From positions 62,001 to 126,000 of the forward strand of contig NZ_CADIJL010000007.1 in the NCBI RefSeq assembly GCF_902859695.1: a DNA stretch of 64,000 nucleotides, read 5' to 3'. Positions 1 through 8,478 of the stretch are shown in pieces. This stretch comes from Achromobacter ruhlandii. GTDB lineage: Bacteria; Pseudomonadota; Gammaproteobacteria; Burkholderiales; Burkholderiaceae_B. Position 1 is the first letter of the stretch, and each line of letters begins with the position of its first letter. Position numbers and translations under genes: made by a program. The notes below the pieces were generated by a model. The model was not told the DNA's origin. It was given only the letters and a program-made list of their open reading frames with translations, and did no database searches.

Positions 1-871
1 TGACGTCGCGGCTGGCGATGGCCTCGAACGACAGCTGGCCCAGGCCGGGCCAGGCGAATACGGTCTCGACCACGATGCTGCCGCCCAGCAGCGCGCTGCT
101 CTGCAGGCCGAGCATGGTGACCACCGGCAGGATCGCGTTGCGCAGCGCGTGGCGCCAGATCACCCGGCCCTCCCCATTGCCGCGGGCGCGGGCGGTGCGG
201 ATGTAGTCTTCCTGCAGCGTCTCGATCATGGACGCGCGCGACAGCCGCGCGTAGATGGCGACGTAGTAGATCGCCACCGTGGCCACCGGCAGCACCAGGT
301 GCCGCGCGTAGTCCAGCCACAGCGCGCCGCCGGTATGGGCGGCGCCGACGTCGCGGATGCCGCCGACCGGCAGCCAGTCCAGGTGCACGCCAAAGCCGAC
401 GATCAGCATCAACGCCGTCCAGAACATCGGCGCCGAATAACCCGCCGTGGCCAGGCCGGACAGCAGCGTGTCCAGCAGCCCGTGCGGCCGCCGCGCCGCC
501 AGCACGCCCAGCAGCACGCCCAATGCCACCGACAAGGCCAGGCCGGTGCCGATCAGCGCCAGGGTGGCCGGCAGGCGGCCGAAGATCAGGTCGGCCACCG
601 GTTCGCCATAGCGGAACGAATAGCCCAGGTCCAGCGAAGCCAGGCTCTTGAGGTAGTAGCCGAGCTGCGCCAGCAGGCCCCGGTCCAGGCCGTAGGCCTG
701 GCGCAGCTCGGCCACGTGGGCGGGAGTGATGCCGCTGTTCTCGGCGGCGATCACGTCCACCAGGTCGCCCGGCACCAGCTTGAGCAGGAAGAAATTGGCG
801 ACGCCCGTGGCGGCCACCACGAACAGGATCTGCAGCAGGTAGCGGACGGGACGGGGCAGGCGCGCAAGCAT
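1..871 (-). CDS. ABC transporter permease, DppB/OppB type (partial, 3' end beyond window)
   Basis: Inner-membrane permease of a peptide/nickel/opine-type ABC importer. About 290 residues are visible from the ATG at 871; the stop lies beyond base 1. The N-terminus (MLARLPRPVRYLLQILFVV) is the usual first membrane segment, followed by the large periplasmic loop with a GLDRGLLAQLGYYLKSL-like stretch typical of DppB. Several hydrophobic segments follow, then an EAA-type region (RTARARGNGEG...HALRNAILPVV) that contacts the ATPase. It starts 12 bp after the stop of the substrate-binding protein gene, so the two are very probably co-transcribed. The ligand cannot be told from the sequence; the adjacent flavoprotein monooxygenases suggest an organosulfur compound, which is inference. 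Confidence 0.85.
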   Translation of the reverse strand, partial: MLARLPRPVRYLLQILFVVAATGVANFFLLKLVPGDLVDVIAAENSGITPAHVAELRQAYGLDRGLLAQLGYYLKSLASLDLGYSFRYGEPVADLIFGRLPATLALIGTGLALSVALGVLLGVLAARRPHGLLDTLLSGLATAGYSAPMFWTALMLIVGFGVHLDWLPVGGIRDVGAAHTGGALWLDYARHLVLPVATVAIYYVAIYARLSRASMIETLQEDYIRTARARGNGEGRVIWRHALRNAILPVVTMLGLQSSALLGGSIVVETVFAWPGLGQLSFEAIASRDV

Positions 872-883
872 ATCGCCGGCCCC

Positions 884-2572
884 TCAGGCCTTGCCGAGCC
901 AGACGTGGGCGAAGTTGTTGCGCGAGTGCGACGACGCGTCGGTCACGTTGCGCAACTGCTTGTCCCACACGCCGAACCAGCGGAACTCGAACAGGCCGAT
1001 CAGCGGCAGGTCGCGCTGCGCCAGCCGTTGCAGCTCGTTGTAGTGTTCGATCCGCTTCTGCGGATCGGTCTCGACCTGGGCCGCCTCGATGACGCGGTCC
1101 ATGTCGGGATTCTTGTAGCCGGACACGTTGTACCAGGGGGTGCCGCGCGCCTCCGCCTTGCTCCAGTAGCGCGTCTCCACGCCCAGCTGCGGGTCGATCA
1201 ATACCGTGCCCCAGGAACTGATGAGCTGGAAGTTGTAGTCGGTGAAGACGTTGCGCGTCCAGGTGGCCAGGTCCAGGCCGCGCAGCGTCACGTCAATGCC
1301 GATCTTGCGCAGCGCCTGCCGCACGAATTCGCCGGTGCGGCGATAGTCGTCGCCGAACGGGATGTAGTCGTGCGTCAGCGCGAAACGCCAGCCGCCGGCG
1401 CCGCGCGGGTAGCCGGCCTCGTCCAGCAGTTTCTCGGCCAGCGCCGGGTCGTAGGGATACTGCTGCACGTTGGGGTTGTGATAGGGCTTGACCAGCGACG
1501 GCACCGGGCTGACGAAGGGCTCGGCATAGCCGTTCCACACGGTCTTGACCAGCGCCTGCTTGTTGACGGCGTGCGCAATGGCCTGGCGCACCTTGAGATT
1601 CGACAGGATCGGGTCGCGCAGGTTGGTTTCCAGCCATAGCCAGGCCGCGAAGCCGTTGTAGCCGGCGGTGTCCACCGCCAGCTTGGGCAGTTTGGCGAGC
1701 CGGGTGGCGTCGGTGAAGGCGACCGGATTGCGCTCGCCATACGAGACCGCGCCGGTCTCCAGCGCCGTCGCGCGGCCGGAGACGTCGGGCACGATCTTCC
1801 AGACGATACGGTCCAGGAACGGGCGCTCCGGCTGCCAATAGCGCTCGTTGCGCTCGAGCACGATGTAGTTGCCGCGGTTCCATTCCTTGAAGACGAACGG
1901 CCCGGTGCCCACCGGTTTGTTGTTGTAGGGATTGTTCTGGATGTCGGTGCCTTCAAACAGGTGGCGCGGCAGGATCGGCGCGCCCAGCGAGTCGATGGCA
2001 TTGAGCGCCACCGGCGTGGGCTGCGACAGGTGCAGCACCACGGTGTGGTCGTCGGGCGTCTCGATCCGCTGCAGGTACTGGAACACGCGGCGCGCGCTGG
2101 GCGCGTGCTTGAGCCAGACCTCTTCGGCCGACCATTTCACGTCGGCGGCGGTGAACGGCTTGCCGTCGTGCCACAGCACGCCCTGCCGCAGCTTGAAGGT
2201 GAGGGTCTTGCCGTCTTCCGACACGCTCCAGCTTTCCGCCAGGACCGGCCGCGGCTTCAGGTCGGGGCCGTATTCCACCAGGCCGTCGAAGATCTTGCTC
2301 GCGACCGCGCCGGTAGGGGTGGAGGAGTTCAGGTAGAAAGCCAGCGTGGGCGGCTCGGGGTGCACCACCGCGTTCAGCACGCCGCCCTTGACCGCGCCGT
2401 CCAGCGTGTTCGGCAGGCTCTGCGTGTCGGCATGGGCGGGCGCCATGATCACATTGGGAAAGACGGCGCCGACGCCCATCAGCGCGCCGGCGCCCATCAG
2501 CCAGCGGCGCAAGGGGTTGACGGTATCCTGCGGCGCGTCGGTCTCGTGCGCCGGGGGCAAGGGCTGGGTCAT
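884..2572 (-). CDS. ABC transporter substrate-binding protein, peptide type (SBP_bac_5)
   Basis: Periplasmic ligand-binding protein of 562 aa for the importer whose permease follows. The N-terminus has a twin-arginine-like signal (NPLRRWLMGAGALMGVG, ending near AHADTQ), suggesting export by Tat. The body has family-5 hallmarks: a KPRPVLAESWSVSEDGKTLTFKLRQGVLWHDGKPFTAADV block near residues 105-145 and NNKPVGTGPFVFKEW near 216-231. Length fits DppA/OppA proteins (about 530-560 aa). It lies between a ferritin-like gene (34 bp upstream) and the permease (12 bp downstream), forming a minus-strand operon. The ligand is unknown; a sulfur compound is a context guess. Confidence 0.88.
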   Translation of the reverse strand: MTQPLPPAHETDAPQDTVNPLRRWLMGAGALMGVGAVFPNVIMAPAHADTQSLPNTLDGAVKGGVLNAVVHPEPPTLAFYLNSSTPTGAVASKIFDGLVEYGPDLKPRPVLAESWSVSEDGKTLTFKLRQGVLWHDGKPFTAADVKWSAEEVWLKHAPSARRVFQYLQRIETPDDHTVVLHLSQPTPVALNAIDSLGAPILPRHLFEGTDIQNNPYNNKPVGTGPFVFKEWNRGNYIVLERNERYWQPERPFLDRIVWKIVPDVSGRATALETGAVSYGERNPVAFTDATRLAKLPKLAVDTAGYNGFAAWLWLETNLRDPILSNLKVRQAIAHAVNKQALVKTVWNGYAEPFVSPVPSLVKPYHNPNVQQYPYDPALAEKLLDEAGYPRGAGGWRFALTHDYIPFGDDYRRTGEFVRQALRKIGIDVTLRGLDLATWTRNVFTDYNFQLISSWGTVLIDPQLGVETRYWSKAEARGTPWYNVSGYKNPDMDRVIEAAQVETDPQKRIEHYNELQRLAQRDLPLIGLFEFRWFGVWDKQLRNVTDASSHSRNNFAHVWLGKA

Positions 2573-2606
2573 GCGGATTCCTTCGGTCGTAAGGGGAGCG
2601 GCCGCG

Positions 2607-3434
2607 TCAGGCGGCCAGGCTGGTCAGGGAAGGCAGGTCGTCGGGCGCCACGCGCAGCAGGGTGGCGAGCAGTTCGCGCCGCCAGGCGTCGTACAGCGCC
2701 ACGTGGTTGCGCGTGTCCAGGCCGGTGGCGCGCAGGTTCAGTTGCCAGGAGTCGCGCAGGTAGGGACCGAGCAGGCGCTGCACGTCCTCGTCGGCCTGGA
2801 CCAGGCCTTCGGTCCAGTCGTGGCGCTCGCTGTCGCCGGCGCCGGCCAGCTTGCGCAGCCACCATTGCGTGATGCGGATGCGGTGGGCTTCCTCATCGGG
2901 CAGGATGCGGTTTTCGCCGAACTCGCGGTGGCCGAAGTCCAGCACCTTCGCGGTGCGGCGGTTCACGAACAGCCGCGCCAGGATGTAGTGCTCGTAGTGG
3001 AACTGCCAGGCCAGGAAGTTCTGCCAGTTGCGCAAAGCGAAGCCGCCGACCAGGTCCCAGGCGTCGCGCACGCCCTGCTCGACCTCGGGCCTGGCATCGC
3101 GGCCCAGCAGCAGGGTGGCCCGCGCCAGCGAGAACTCCGCATGGGCCGCGTCATCGCCCAGCTGGCGCGCAAGCGCGAACTGGAACTCGGTGTCGTCGCG
3201 GAACAGGCCGGCGATGGCGTGCGCCGCGACCTGCGTGATGAACAGGTCGTGCACGGTGTTCCAGACGGCGTACTCGCCGGCCGCGCGCCGTTCCTCGGCG
3301 CTGGCCAGGTCGCGCGGCGGGTCGTTGCGCGCGGCGGGAATGTTGGGGGCCACCGCCAGGCGGATGTCGTCGAACAGGCGCGCTTCCAGGGCGCCGTCGT
3401 AGTCCAGGGCAATGGGCAGATCCAGTTCGGGCAT
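2607..3434 (-). CDS. Putative ferritin-like di-iron protein at head of ABC operon
   Basis: Soluble 275-aa mostly helical protein. Four segments carry acidic/His residues spaced as in ferritin-like folds: GEYAVWNTVHD, GDDAAHAEF, FHYEHYI and PDEEAHRIRI. The DxxH-AE and EEAH elements could bind two metals. The family is not recognised with certainty and the di-iron call is inference. It is first in the minus-strand operon with the peptide-type ABC genes and divergent from the sfnB pair across a 226-bp gap, so it may act on an imported compound as an oxygenase or oxidase. A TENA-like helical protein is an alternative. The ATG at 3434 has no strong ribosome-binding site. Confidence 0.5.
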   Translation of the reverse strand: MPELDLPIALDYDGALEARLFDDIRLAVAPNIPAARNDPPRDLASAEERRAAGEYAVWNTVHDLFITQVAAHAIAGLFRDDTEFQFALARQLGDDAAHAEFSLARATLLLGRDARPEVEQGVRDAWDLVGGFALRNWQNFLAWQFHYEHYILARLFVNRRTAKVLDFGHREFGENRILPDEEAHRIRITQWWLRKLAGAGDSERHDWTEGLVQADEDVQRLLGPYLRDSWQLNLRATGLDTRNHVALYDAWRRELLATLLRVAPDDLPSLTSLAA

Positions 3435-3660
3435 GGGGTGGCGCGGCGTTCGAGGAAAAGCTCGACTCTAAGCAAGCGCCGAAGCGCGCCGCAAACACTC
3501 TTTCGTGATTTGGATATGCCGGCCCGCGGATCGCTAATAGAGGCGCATGACGCGATCGCGGCGCATATACCGATTCCAAATATCCGCATGAGAAATCCGT
3601 CCTTCCGTGCGTCGGGGCGTGTCGATAGGCTGATCCTTTCCCCTCCGTGCGCAACCTCCC
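3435..3660. promoter_or_regulatory. Divergent intergenic region between ferritin-like/ABC operon and sfnB operon
   Basis: This 226-bp spacer separates two divergent operons and must hold both promoters. It is visibly less GC-rich than the genes around 3500-3600 and has short ATAT/ATCC-containing words on both strands (a TTTGGATAT near 3507 and CCAAATATCC near 3577), which could be a regulator site. No clear -35/-10 pair or sigma-54 signature was seen. Control by a CysB/Cbl or SfnR type regulator is a context-based guess only. Confidence 0.35.
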
Positions 3661-4902
3661 ATGCCGCAAGCCGTGAGTTTTTCCCAGCCCATCGATGATG
3701 ACGACGCGCCGCGCGTCGTGCCCGCCGCCCGCATTCGCGATGACGCCGAAGCCATCGACGCCGCGCGCATCCTTGCCGCCGATTTCGCCCAGGGCGCGGC
3801 GCACCGCGACCAGACCCGCAGCCTGCCGTGGCGCGAGATCGAGCGTTATTCGGCCAGTGGCCTGGGCGGCATCACCGTGCCGCGCGAGTACGGCGGCGCC
3901 CAGGTGTCGCACGTGACGCTGGCGGACGTGTTCCGCATCCTCAGCGCGGCCGATCCGTCGCTGGGCCAGATTCCGCAGAACCATTTCGGTTCGCTCAACT
4001 TGTTGCGGCAGGTCGGCACGCCGGGGCAGAAGCGGCGCTACTACGAGGGCGTGCTGGCCGGCCGCAGGCTGGGCAACGCCGGGCCCGAGCGCCACACCCG
4101 CCATGCGCGTGACGTGCAGGCGCGGCTGGTGGCCGATGGCGACGGCTATCGCCTGTCCGGGCGCAAGTTCTATTCCACTGGCGCGCTGTATGCGCACTGG
4201 ATTCCCACCAAGGCGCTGGACACCGAAGGCCGCCTGGTGACGGTGTTGCTCGAACGGGACGCCGCCGGCCTGACGGTGGTGGACGACTGGTCCAGCTTCG
4301 GCCAGCGCACCACCGCCAGCGGCACGGTGCTGCTGGACAACGTGCGGGTCGAGGCGGACAGCGTGCTGCCCGCCTGGCGAGTGCAGGAAGCGCCAGCCTT
4401 GCAGGGCCCGTTCGCGCAACTGATGCAGGCCGCCATCGACGCCGGCATCGCCGAAGCGGCCCTGAACGACACCGTCAAGTTCCTGCGCGAGCGCGCCCGG
4501 CCCTGGGCCGAGGCCGGCGTCGAACGCGCCACGCAGGATCCCTACGTGATCGGCGACGTCGGCCGGCTGTTCATCGATCTGCACGCGGCGCAGGCGGTGC
4601 TGGCCGAAGCCGCGGCGCACCTGGATGAAGCCACGCCGCGCGCGCTGGATGCCGACGACGTGGCCGCCGCGTCGATCGCGGTGGCGCGGGCCAAGGCGTT
4701 GACCACGGAAATCGCCCTGGCGGCCAGCGAGACGCTGTTCGAACTGTCCGGCGCCCGAGCCTCGCTGGCGGAGTTCAACCTGGACCGTCATTGGCGCAAC
4801 GCCCGTACCCATACCTTGCACGATCCGGTGCGCTGGAAATACCACGCGGTCGGCAATTACCTGTTGAACGGGCGCCGCCCCAACCGCCATTCCTGGATCT
4901 GA
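3661..4902 (+). CDS. sfnB: SfnB-family sulfur acquisition flavoprotein (acyl-CoA dehydrogenase fold)
   Basis: A 413-aa protein of the acyl-CoA-dehydrogenase superfamily, in the SfnB group linked to dimethyl sulfone/organosulfur use under sulfate limitation. Diagnostic stretches are a helical N-terminal domain (RDQTRSLPWREIERYSASGLGG, ITVPREYGGA), SLGQIPQNHFGSL near 100-112, a beta domain (GRKFYSTGALYAHWIPTKA) and a C-terminal NLDRHWRNARTHTLHDPVRWK motif shared with DszC-type monooxygenases. The usual catalytic Glu of true acyl-CoA dehydrogenases is not evident. That fits a flavin-dependent monooxygenase fed reduced FMN by a reductase such as SsuE. It is 4 bp upstream of a paralogue in the same operon. 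Confidence 0.85.
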   Translation: MPQAVSFSQPIDDDDAPRVVPAARIRDDAEAIDAARILAADFAQGAAHRDQTRSLPWREIERYSASGLGGITVPREYGGAQVSHVTLADVFRILSAADPSLGQIPQNHFGSLNLLRQVGTPGQKRRYYEGVLAGRRLGNAGPERHTRHARDVQARLVADGDGYRLSGRKFYSTGALYAHWIPTKALDTEGRLVTVLLERDAAGLTVVDDWSSFGQRTTASGTVLLDNVRVEADSVLPAWRVQEAPALQGPFAQLMQAAIDAGIAEAALNDTVKFLRERARPWAEAGVERATQDPYVIGDVGRLFIDLHAAQAVLAEAAAHLDEATPRALDADDVAAASIAVARAKALTTEIALAASETLFELSGARASLAEFNLDRHWRNARTHTLHDPVRWKYHAVGNYLLNGRRPNRHSWI

Positions 4903-4906
4903 TGCC

Positions 4907-6124
4907 ATGACCGACATCGCCATCTCGACCCTGGCGCCGCGGCGCGCCGCGATCATCGGCAGCGACGCGCAAGCGATCGCGGTCGCGCGTGAACTGGCCG
5001 CGGACTTCGCCCGCGACGCCGCCGTGCGCGACCGCGAGCGGCGCCTGCCGCTGCCCGAACTGGAGCGCTATTCGCAGTCCGGCCTGTGGGGCATCACGGT
5101 GCCGCGCGAGCACGGCGGCGCCGGCGTGTCGCGGGTGACGCTGGCCGAGGTCACCGCGATCATCTCGGGCGCCGACGGCTCGCTCGGGCAGATCCCGCAG
5201 AACCATTACTACGCGCTGGAGGTGCTGCGGGTCAACGGCAATGCCGACCAGCAGCGCCGCTTCTACGCCCGCGCCCTGGCGGGCGAACGCTTTGGCAACG
5301 CGCTGGCCGAGATCGGCACGCGCACCGCCGCCGAGCGCCGCACGCGGCTGTCGGCCGATGGCCAGGGCGGCTGGCGCATCAACGGCAGCAAGTTCTATTG
5401 CACCGGCGCGCTTTACGCGCAATGGATTCCCACCGCGACCGTGGGCGAGGACGGCCTGCAGCGGCTCGCCTTCGTGCGCCGCGACAGCCCCGGGGTGGAG
5501 GTGATCGACGACTGGTCGGGCTTCGGCCAACGCGTGACCGGCAGCGGCACGGTGCTGTTCCAGGACGTGGCGGTGCCGGCGGAGGACGTGATGGTGCTGG
5601 TCGACCCTTCCGCGCCGCCCAACACGATCAAGCCGCTGGCGCAGATCATCCATGCGGCCATTGACCTGGGCATCGGCCAGGCTGCCCTGGCCGATGCGCT
5701 GGATTTCGTGCGGGAGCGTTCGCGGCCGTGGATCGACGCGGGCGTCGAGCGCGCCGCCGATGATCCCTTGACCATCAGCGAGTTCGGGCGCCTGTCGATC
5801 CGCCTGGACGCCGCCCGCGCGCTGGTGGCGCGCGCCGGCCGCATCCTCGACGTCGCCACCGCCGACCCGCAGCCGCATCTGGTGGCGGCCGCCGCCATCG
5901 CCGTGGCCGAGGCCCGGGCCCTGACCACGGAATCGGCCCTGGCCGCCGGCACCAAGCTGTTCGAGCTGGCGGGCACGCAAGCCACGCTCGATCAACTCAA
6001 TCTTGACCGCCACTGGCGCAATGCCCGCACCCACACGCTGCACGATCCGGTGCGCTGGAAGCGCCACGCGGTCGGCAACTACTACCTGAACGACGCCGCG
6101 CCCGGCCGCGTCGGCACCACTTGA
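4907..6124 (+). CDS. sfnB: SfnB-family sulfur acquisition flavoprotein, paralogue
   Basis: A 405-aa tandem paralogue of the preceding gene. It has the same landmarks: GITVPREHGGAGVSRVTLAEV, SLGQIPQNHYYALEVLR, NGSKFYCTGALYAQWIPTA, DDWSGFGQRVTGSGTVLF and the C-terminal NLDRHWRNARTHTLHDPVRWKRHAVGN. It is a predicted FMN-dependent oxidoreductase for organosulfur compounds. The start lies 4 bp after the upstream stop and the gene runs into the FMN monooxygenase at 6145, so three flavoenzymes form one operon. Keeping two diverged copies suggests different substrates or a heteromer; the sequence does not say which. Confidence 0.83.
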   Translation: MTDIAISTLAPRRAAIIGSDAQAIAVARELAADFARDAAVRDRERRLPLPELERYSQSGLWGITVPREHGGAGVSRVTLAEVTAIISGADGSLGQIPQNHYYALEVLRVNGNADQQRRFYARALAGERFGNALAEIGTRTAAERRTRLSADGQGGWRINGSKFYCTGALYAQWIPTATVGEDGLQRLAFVRRDSPGVEVIDDWSGFGQRVTGSGTVLFQDVAVPAEDVMVLVDPSAPPNTIKPLAQIIHAAIDLGIGQAALADALDFVRERSRPWIDAGVERAADDPLTISEFGRLSIRLDAARALVARAGRILDVATADPQPHLVAAAAIAVAEARALTTESALAAGTKLFELAGTQATLDQLNLDRHWRNARTHTLHDPVRWKRHAVGNYYLNDAAPGRVGTT

Positions 6125-6144
6125 TTCCCTCGGAACGGCACGCC

Positions 6145-7515
6145 ATGGCGAAAAAGCAGATCCTCCTGAACGCGTTCAACATGAACTGCGTCGGCCACAT
6201 CAACCACGGCCTGTGGACCCACCCGCGCGATACCTCGACGCAGTACAAGACGCTGGACTACTGGACCGACTTGGCGCGCCTGCTGGAGCGCGGCCTGTTC
6301 GACGGCCTGTTCCTGGCCGATATCGTCGGCGTCTACGACGTGTACCAGGACTCGGCCGACCTGACGCTGCGCGAGTCGATCCAGCTGCCGGTCAACGACC
6401 CGCTGCTGACCGTCTCCGCCATGGCCGCCGCGACCCGCCACCTGGGCTTCGGCGTGACGGTGAACCTGACCTACGAGGCGCCGTACCTCCTGGCGCGCCG
6501 CTTCTCGACGCTGGACCACCTGACCGATGGCCGCATCGGCTGGAACATCGTCACCGGCTACCTGGAAAGCGCGGCGCGCGCCATGGGCCTGTCCGAACAG
6601 ATCGCGCACGACGAGCGCTACGACCGCGCCGACGAGTTCCTGGAAGTGGCCTACAAGCTGTGGGAAGGCAGCTGGGACGACGACGCGGTGCGCGCCGACC
6701 GGCGCGCGCGTGTCTACGCGGACCCGGCCGCCGTGCGGCGCATCGATCACGAAGGCAAGTACTACAAGGTCCAGGGCTACCATCTTTCGGAGCCGTCGCG
6801 CCAGCGCACGCCGGTGCTGTACCAGGCCGGTTCCTCGGGCCGCGGCCAGGCCTTCGCGGCGCGCCACGCCGAATGCGTGTTCGTGTCGAGCCAGACCAAG
6901 GAAGGCCTGCGCAAGCTGGTGGCGGGCGTGCGCGAGTCGGTGGCGCGCGAGGGCCGGGATCCGCGCGACATCAAGTTCTTCATGGGCGTGACGGCGGTGG
7001 TGGGCCGCACCGAGGCCGAGGCGCGCGAGAAGCACGCGGAGTACCTGCGCTATGCCAATCCGGAAGCCGGCCTGGCCCACTACGCCAGCTCCACCGGCAT
7101 CGACTTTTCACGCTATGCGGCGGACGAGCCGATCCGTTATGTGAAGAACAACGCGATCGAGTCGGCGGTAAAGAACCTGACGGTGGCGCGCACGGACCGC
7201 ACTGTGCGCGATCTGTTGGCCGACATGGCGCTGGGCGGACGCTATCCGGCGCTGGTGGGCAGCGCGTCGCAGGTGGCCGATGAGCTGGCGTCGTGGGTCG
7301 AAGAGACGGACATCGATGGCTTCAACCTGGCGCGGACGGTGACGCCGGAGTGCTATGCGGATTTCGTCGATCTGGTGGTGCCGGAGTTGCAGGAGCGCGG
7401 GGTTTACAAGACGGCTTATGCGGAGGGGACGTTGCGGGAGAAGTTGTTTGGGGCGGGGCGGGCGTTGCTGGCGGGGGGGCATGCTGCTGGGGAGTATCGG
7501 CGGGTGGTGGCTTAG
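6145..7515 (+). CDS. NtaA/SnaA/DszA (DmoA-like) family FMN-dependent monooxygenase
   Basis: A 456-aa bacterial-luciferase-like monooxygenase of the NtaA/SnaA/DszA group, which includes dimethyl sulfide monooxygenase DmoA and DszA. Seen: KKQILLNAFNMNCVGHINHGLW at the N-terminus, DLARLLERGLFDGLFLADIVG, DHLTDGRIGWNIVTGYLESAARAMG (the family's flavin/substrate region) and YQAGSSGRGQAFAARHAECVFV. ATG 6145 was chosen because the preceding in-frame TTG at 6121 overlaps the upstream stop and adds a non-conserved stretch. It closes the three-gene flavoenzyme operon. A role in cleaving C-S bonds of a thioether, sulfone or sulfinate is likely from context. The last 100 bases are unusually G-rich. Confidence 0.85.
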   Translation: MAKKQILLNAFNMNCVGHINHGLWTHPRDTSTQYKTLDYWTDLARLLERGLFDGLFLADIVGVYDVYQDSADLTLRESIQLPVNDPLLTVSAMAAATRHLGFGVTVNLTYEAPYLLARRFSTLDHLTDGRIGWNIVTGYLESAARAMGLSEQIAHDERYDRADEFLEVAYKLWEGSWDDDAVRADRRARVYADPAAVRRIDHEGKYYKVQGYHLSEPSRQRTPVLYQAGSSGRGQAFAARHAECVFVSSQTKEGLRKLVAGVRESVAREGRDPRDIKFFMGVTAVVGRTEAEAREKHAEYLRYANPEAGLAHYASSTGIDFSRYAADEPIRYVKNNAIESAVKNLTVARTDRTVRDLLADMALGGRYPALVGSASQVADELASWVEETDIDGFNLARTVTPECYADFVDLVVPELQERGVYKTAYAEGTLREKLFGAGRALLAGGHAAGEYRRVVA

Positions 7516-7549
7516 GTTTTTGGGGGCTGGGGGCGGAGCTTCGTAGGTC

Positions 7550-7713
7550 GCCCCTCGGTCGGGCGGACCCGATGGCGGGCGCCCGCGATTGCGGTCCGGA
7601 GCGTTCGCTCCGGACTTCCCCATCCTCATCCTCGTCCTCGCCTTCGGCGACTCCTTCGGATTCCGTCGGGCGCATCGAGGTTGCCCGCCATCGGGTCCGC
7701 CCGACCGAGGGGC
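7550..7713 (+). repeat. Palindromic intergenic element, copy 1
   Basis: A 164-bp element with perfect 31-bp inverted arms (7550-7580 and 7683-7713) enclosing a 102-bp core. The core begins with a hairpin of 9-bp arms (GTCCGGAGC, loop GTTC, positions 7594-7615), then a C/T-rich tract (CATCCTCATCCTCGTCC) and CGGATTCCGTCGGGCGCATC. The core matches copy 2 in opposite orientation closely, but the outer arms differ from those of copy 2. Confidence 0.85.
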
Positions 7714-7775
7714 TACGAGCGTCTGGGCTTGTCGCGCTGCTAGAGCCGGGTGCGGGGAAGGGAATTTGCGGGGCT

Positions 7776-7809
7776 GCCCATCGCGGCCGCGCGGGCGGCC
7801 ACGATGGGC
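7776..7809. repeat. Hairpin with 15-bp arms
   Basis: Inverted repeat GCCCATCGCGGCCGC (7776-7790) against 7795-7809, with one mismatch and a 4-base loop. No T-run follows on either strand, so it is not an obvious terminator. It lies between the two copies of the large palindromic element. Confidence 0.6.
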
Positions 7810-7957
7810 GTCTGTGCATCTGAAATTTAAGCGGGTGCGCTGCGCGCGGGTGGCGAGCGGTTTTCTGGCGGTTCCGCTCCGAAGGAGAGGGGGGTAATGG
7901 CGGCGCGGTGGGGGCTGGCTTGCGCGTGACGAGCGCGTGCGCCGCCGACAACAGTCG

Positions 7958-8044
7958 TGGTGCTGGCAGCCGCGCAATCGCACCGGATAGCGCCCTTTTC
8001 CTGGTGCCGATAGCCGTGCAATCGCGTCGGATGGGAGCCTTTCC
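7958..8044 (+). repeat. Degenerate 43-44-bp tandem duplication
   Basis: Two adjacent units (7958-8001 and 8002-8044) both start TGGTGC and share AGCCGYGCAATCGC, CGGAT and a closing CCTTTTCC/CCTTTCC. They are partly diverged. The function is unknown; it looks like a decayed duplication inside the non-coding stretch. Confidence 0.6.
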
Positions 8045-8318
8045 ACCCGCGAGGGGAGTGTCAGTATTTTTGTGCTTAAGGCATTAAAAGCCTGATCGTC
8101 GTTTAGATCAGGTCTGTTGATGCTATCGCAGCGAGAGGGGGCAGTGACGCCCTGAAGAGAGCGTCATCATCCCGACGCAAGACACCACGTAAGCCGCAAA
8201 AGGCCGCCCGCGCGGCCGGCTTGCGGCGGGCCCCGCAAGACCTTTCCCTCCCCCCGTTGTGCGCCAAAACGCCAAGCACACCACCCGCCCCAGCGACCGT
8301 CATTACGTCTCATCGCGA

Positions 8319-8478
8319 GCGCGTGGCGGGGTCGGTGGGGGATGGCGGGGCGTGTAGATGCGCCCGAGGGAATCCGTAGGGAGCCGAAGGCGGACGAGGA
8401 TGACGAAGGGGCAGTCCGGAGCGAACGCTCCGGACCGCAATCGTAGCCCCGCCATCCCCCACCGACCCCGACACGCGC
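8319..8478 (-). repeat. Palindromic intergenic element, copy 2 (inverted)
   Basis: A 160-bp element with 33-bp inverted arms (8319-8351 and 8446-8478, 32 of 33 pairing) around a 94-bp core. Read on the minus strand the core starts CGATTGCGGTCCGGAGC and carries the same 9-bp-arm hairpin (8414-8435), the CATCCTCGTCC tract and TCGGGCGCATC found in copy 1. Its arms resemble those of copy 1 only loosely (shared GGTCGG and GATGGCGGG words) yet still pair with each other. Confidence 0.85.

Noticed and set aside
3151..4956. 601-codon minus-strand frame opposite sfnB
   Set aside because: Would overlap three real genes and the divergent promoter; composition is that of a shadow frame.
6121..6144. TTG start at 6121 for the NtaA-family monooxygenase
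   Set aside because: It overlaps the upstream stop and adds residues unlike the family; ATG 6145 matches the usual N-terminus.
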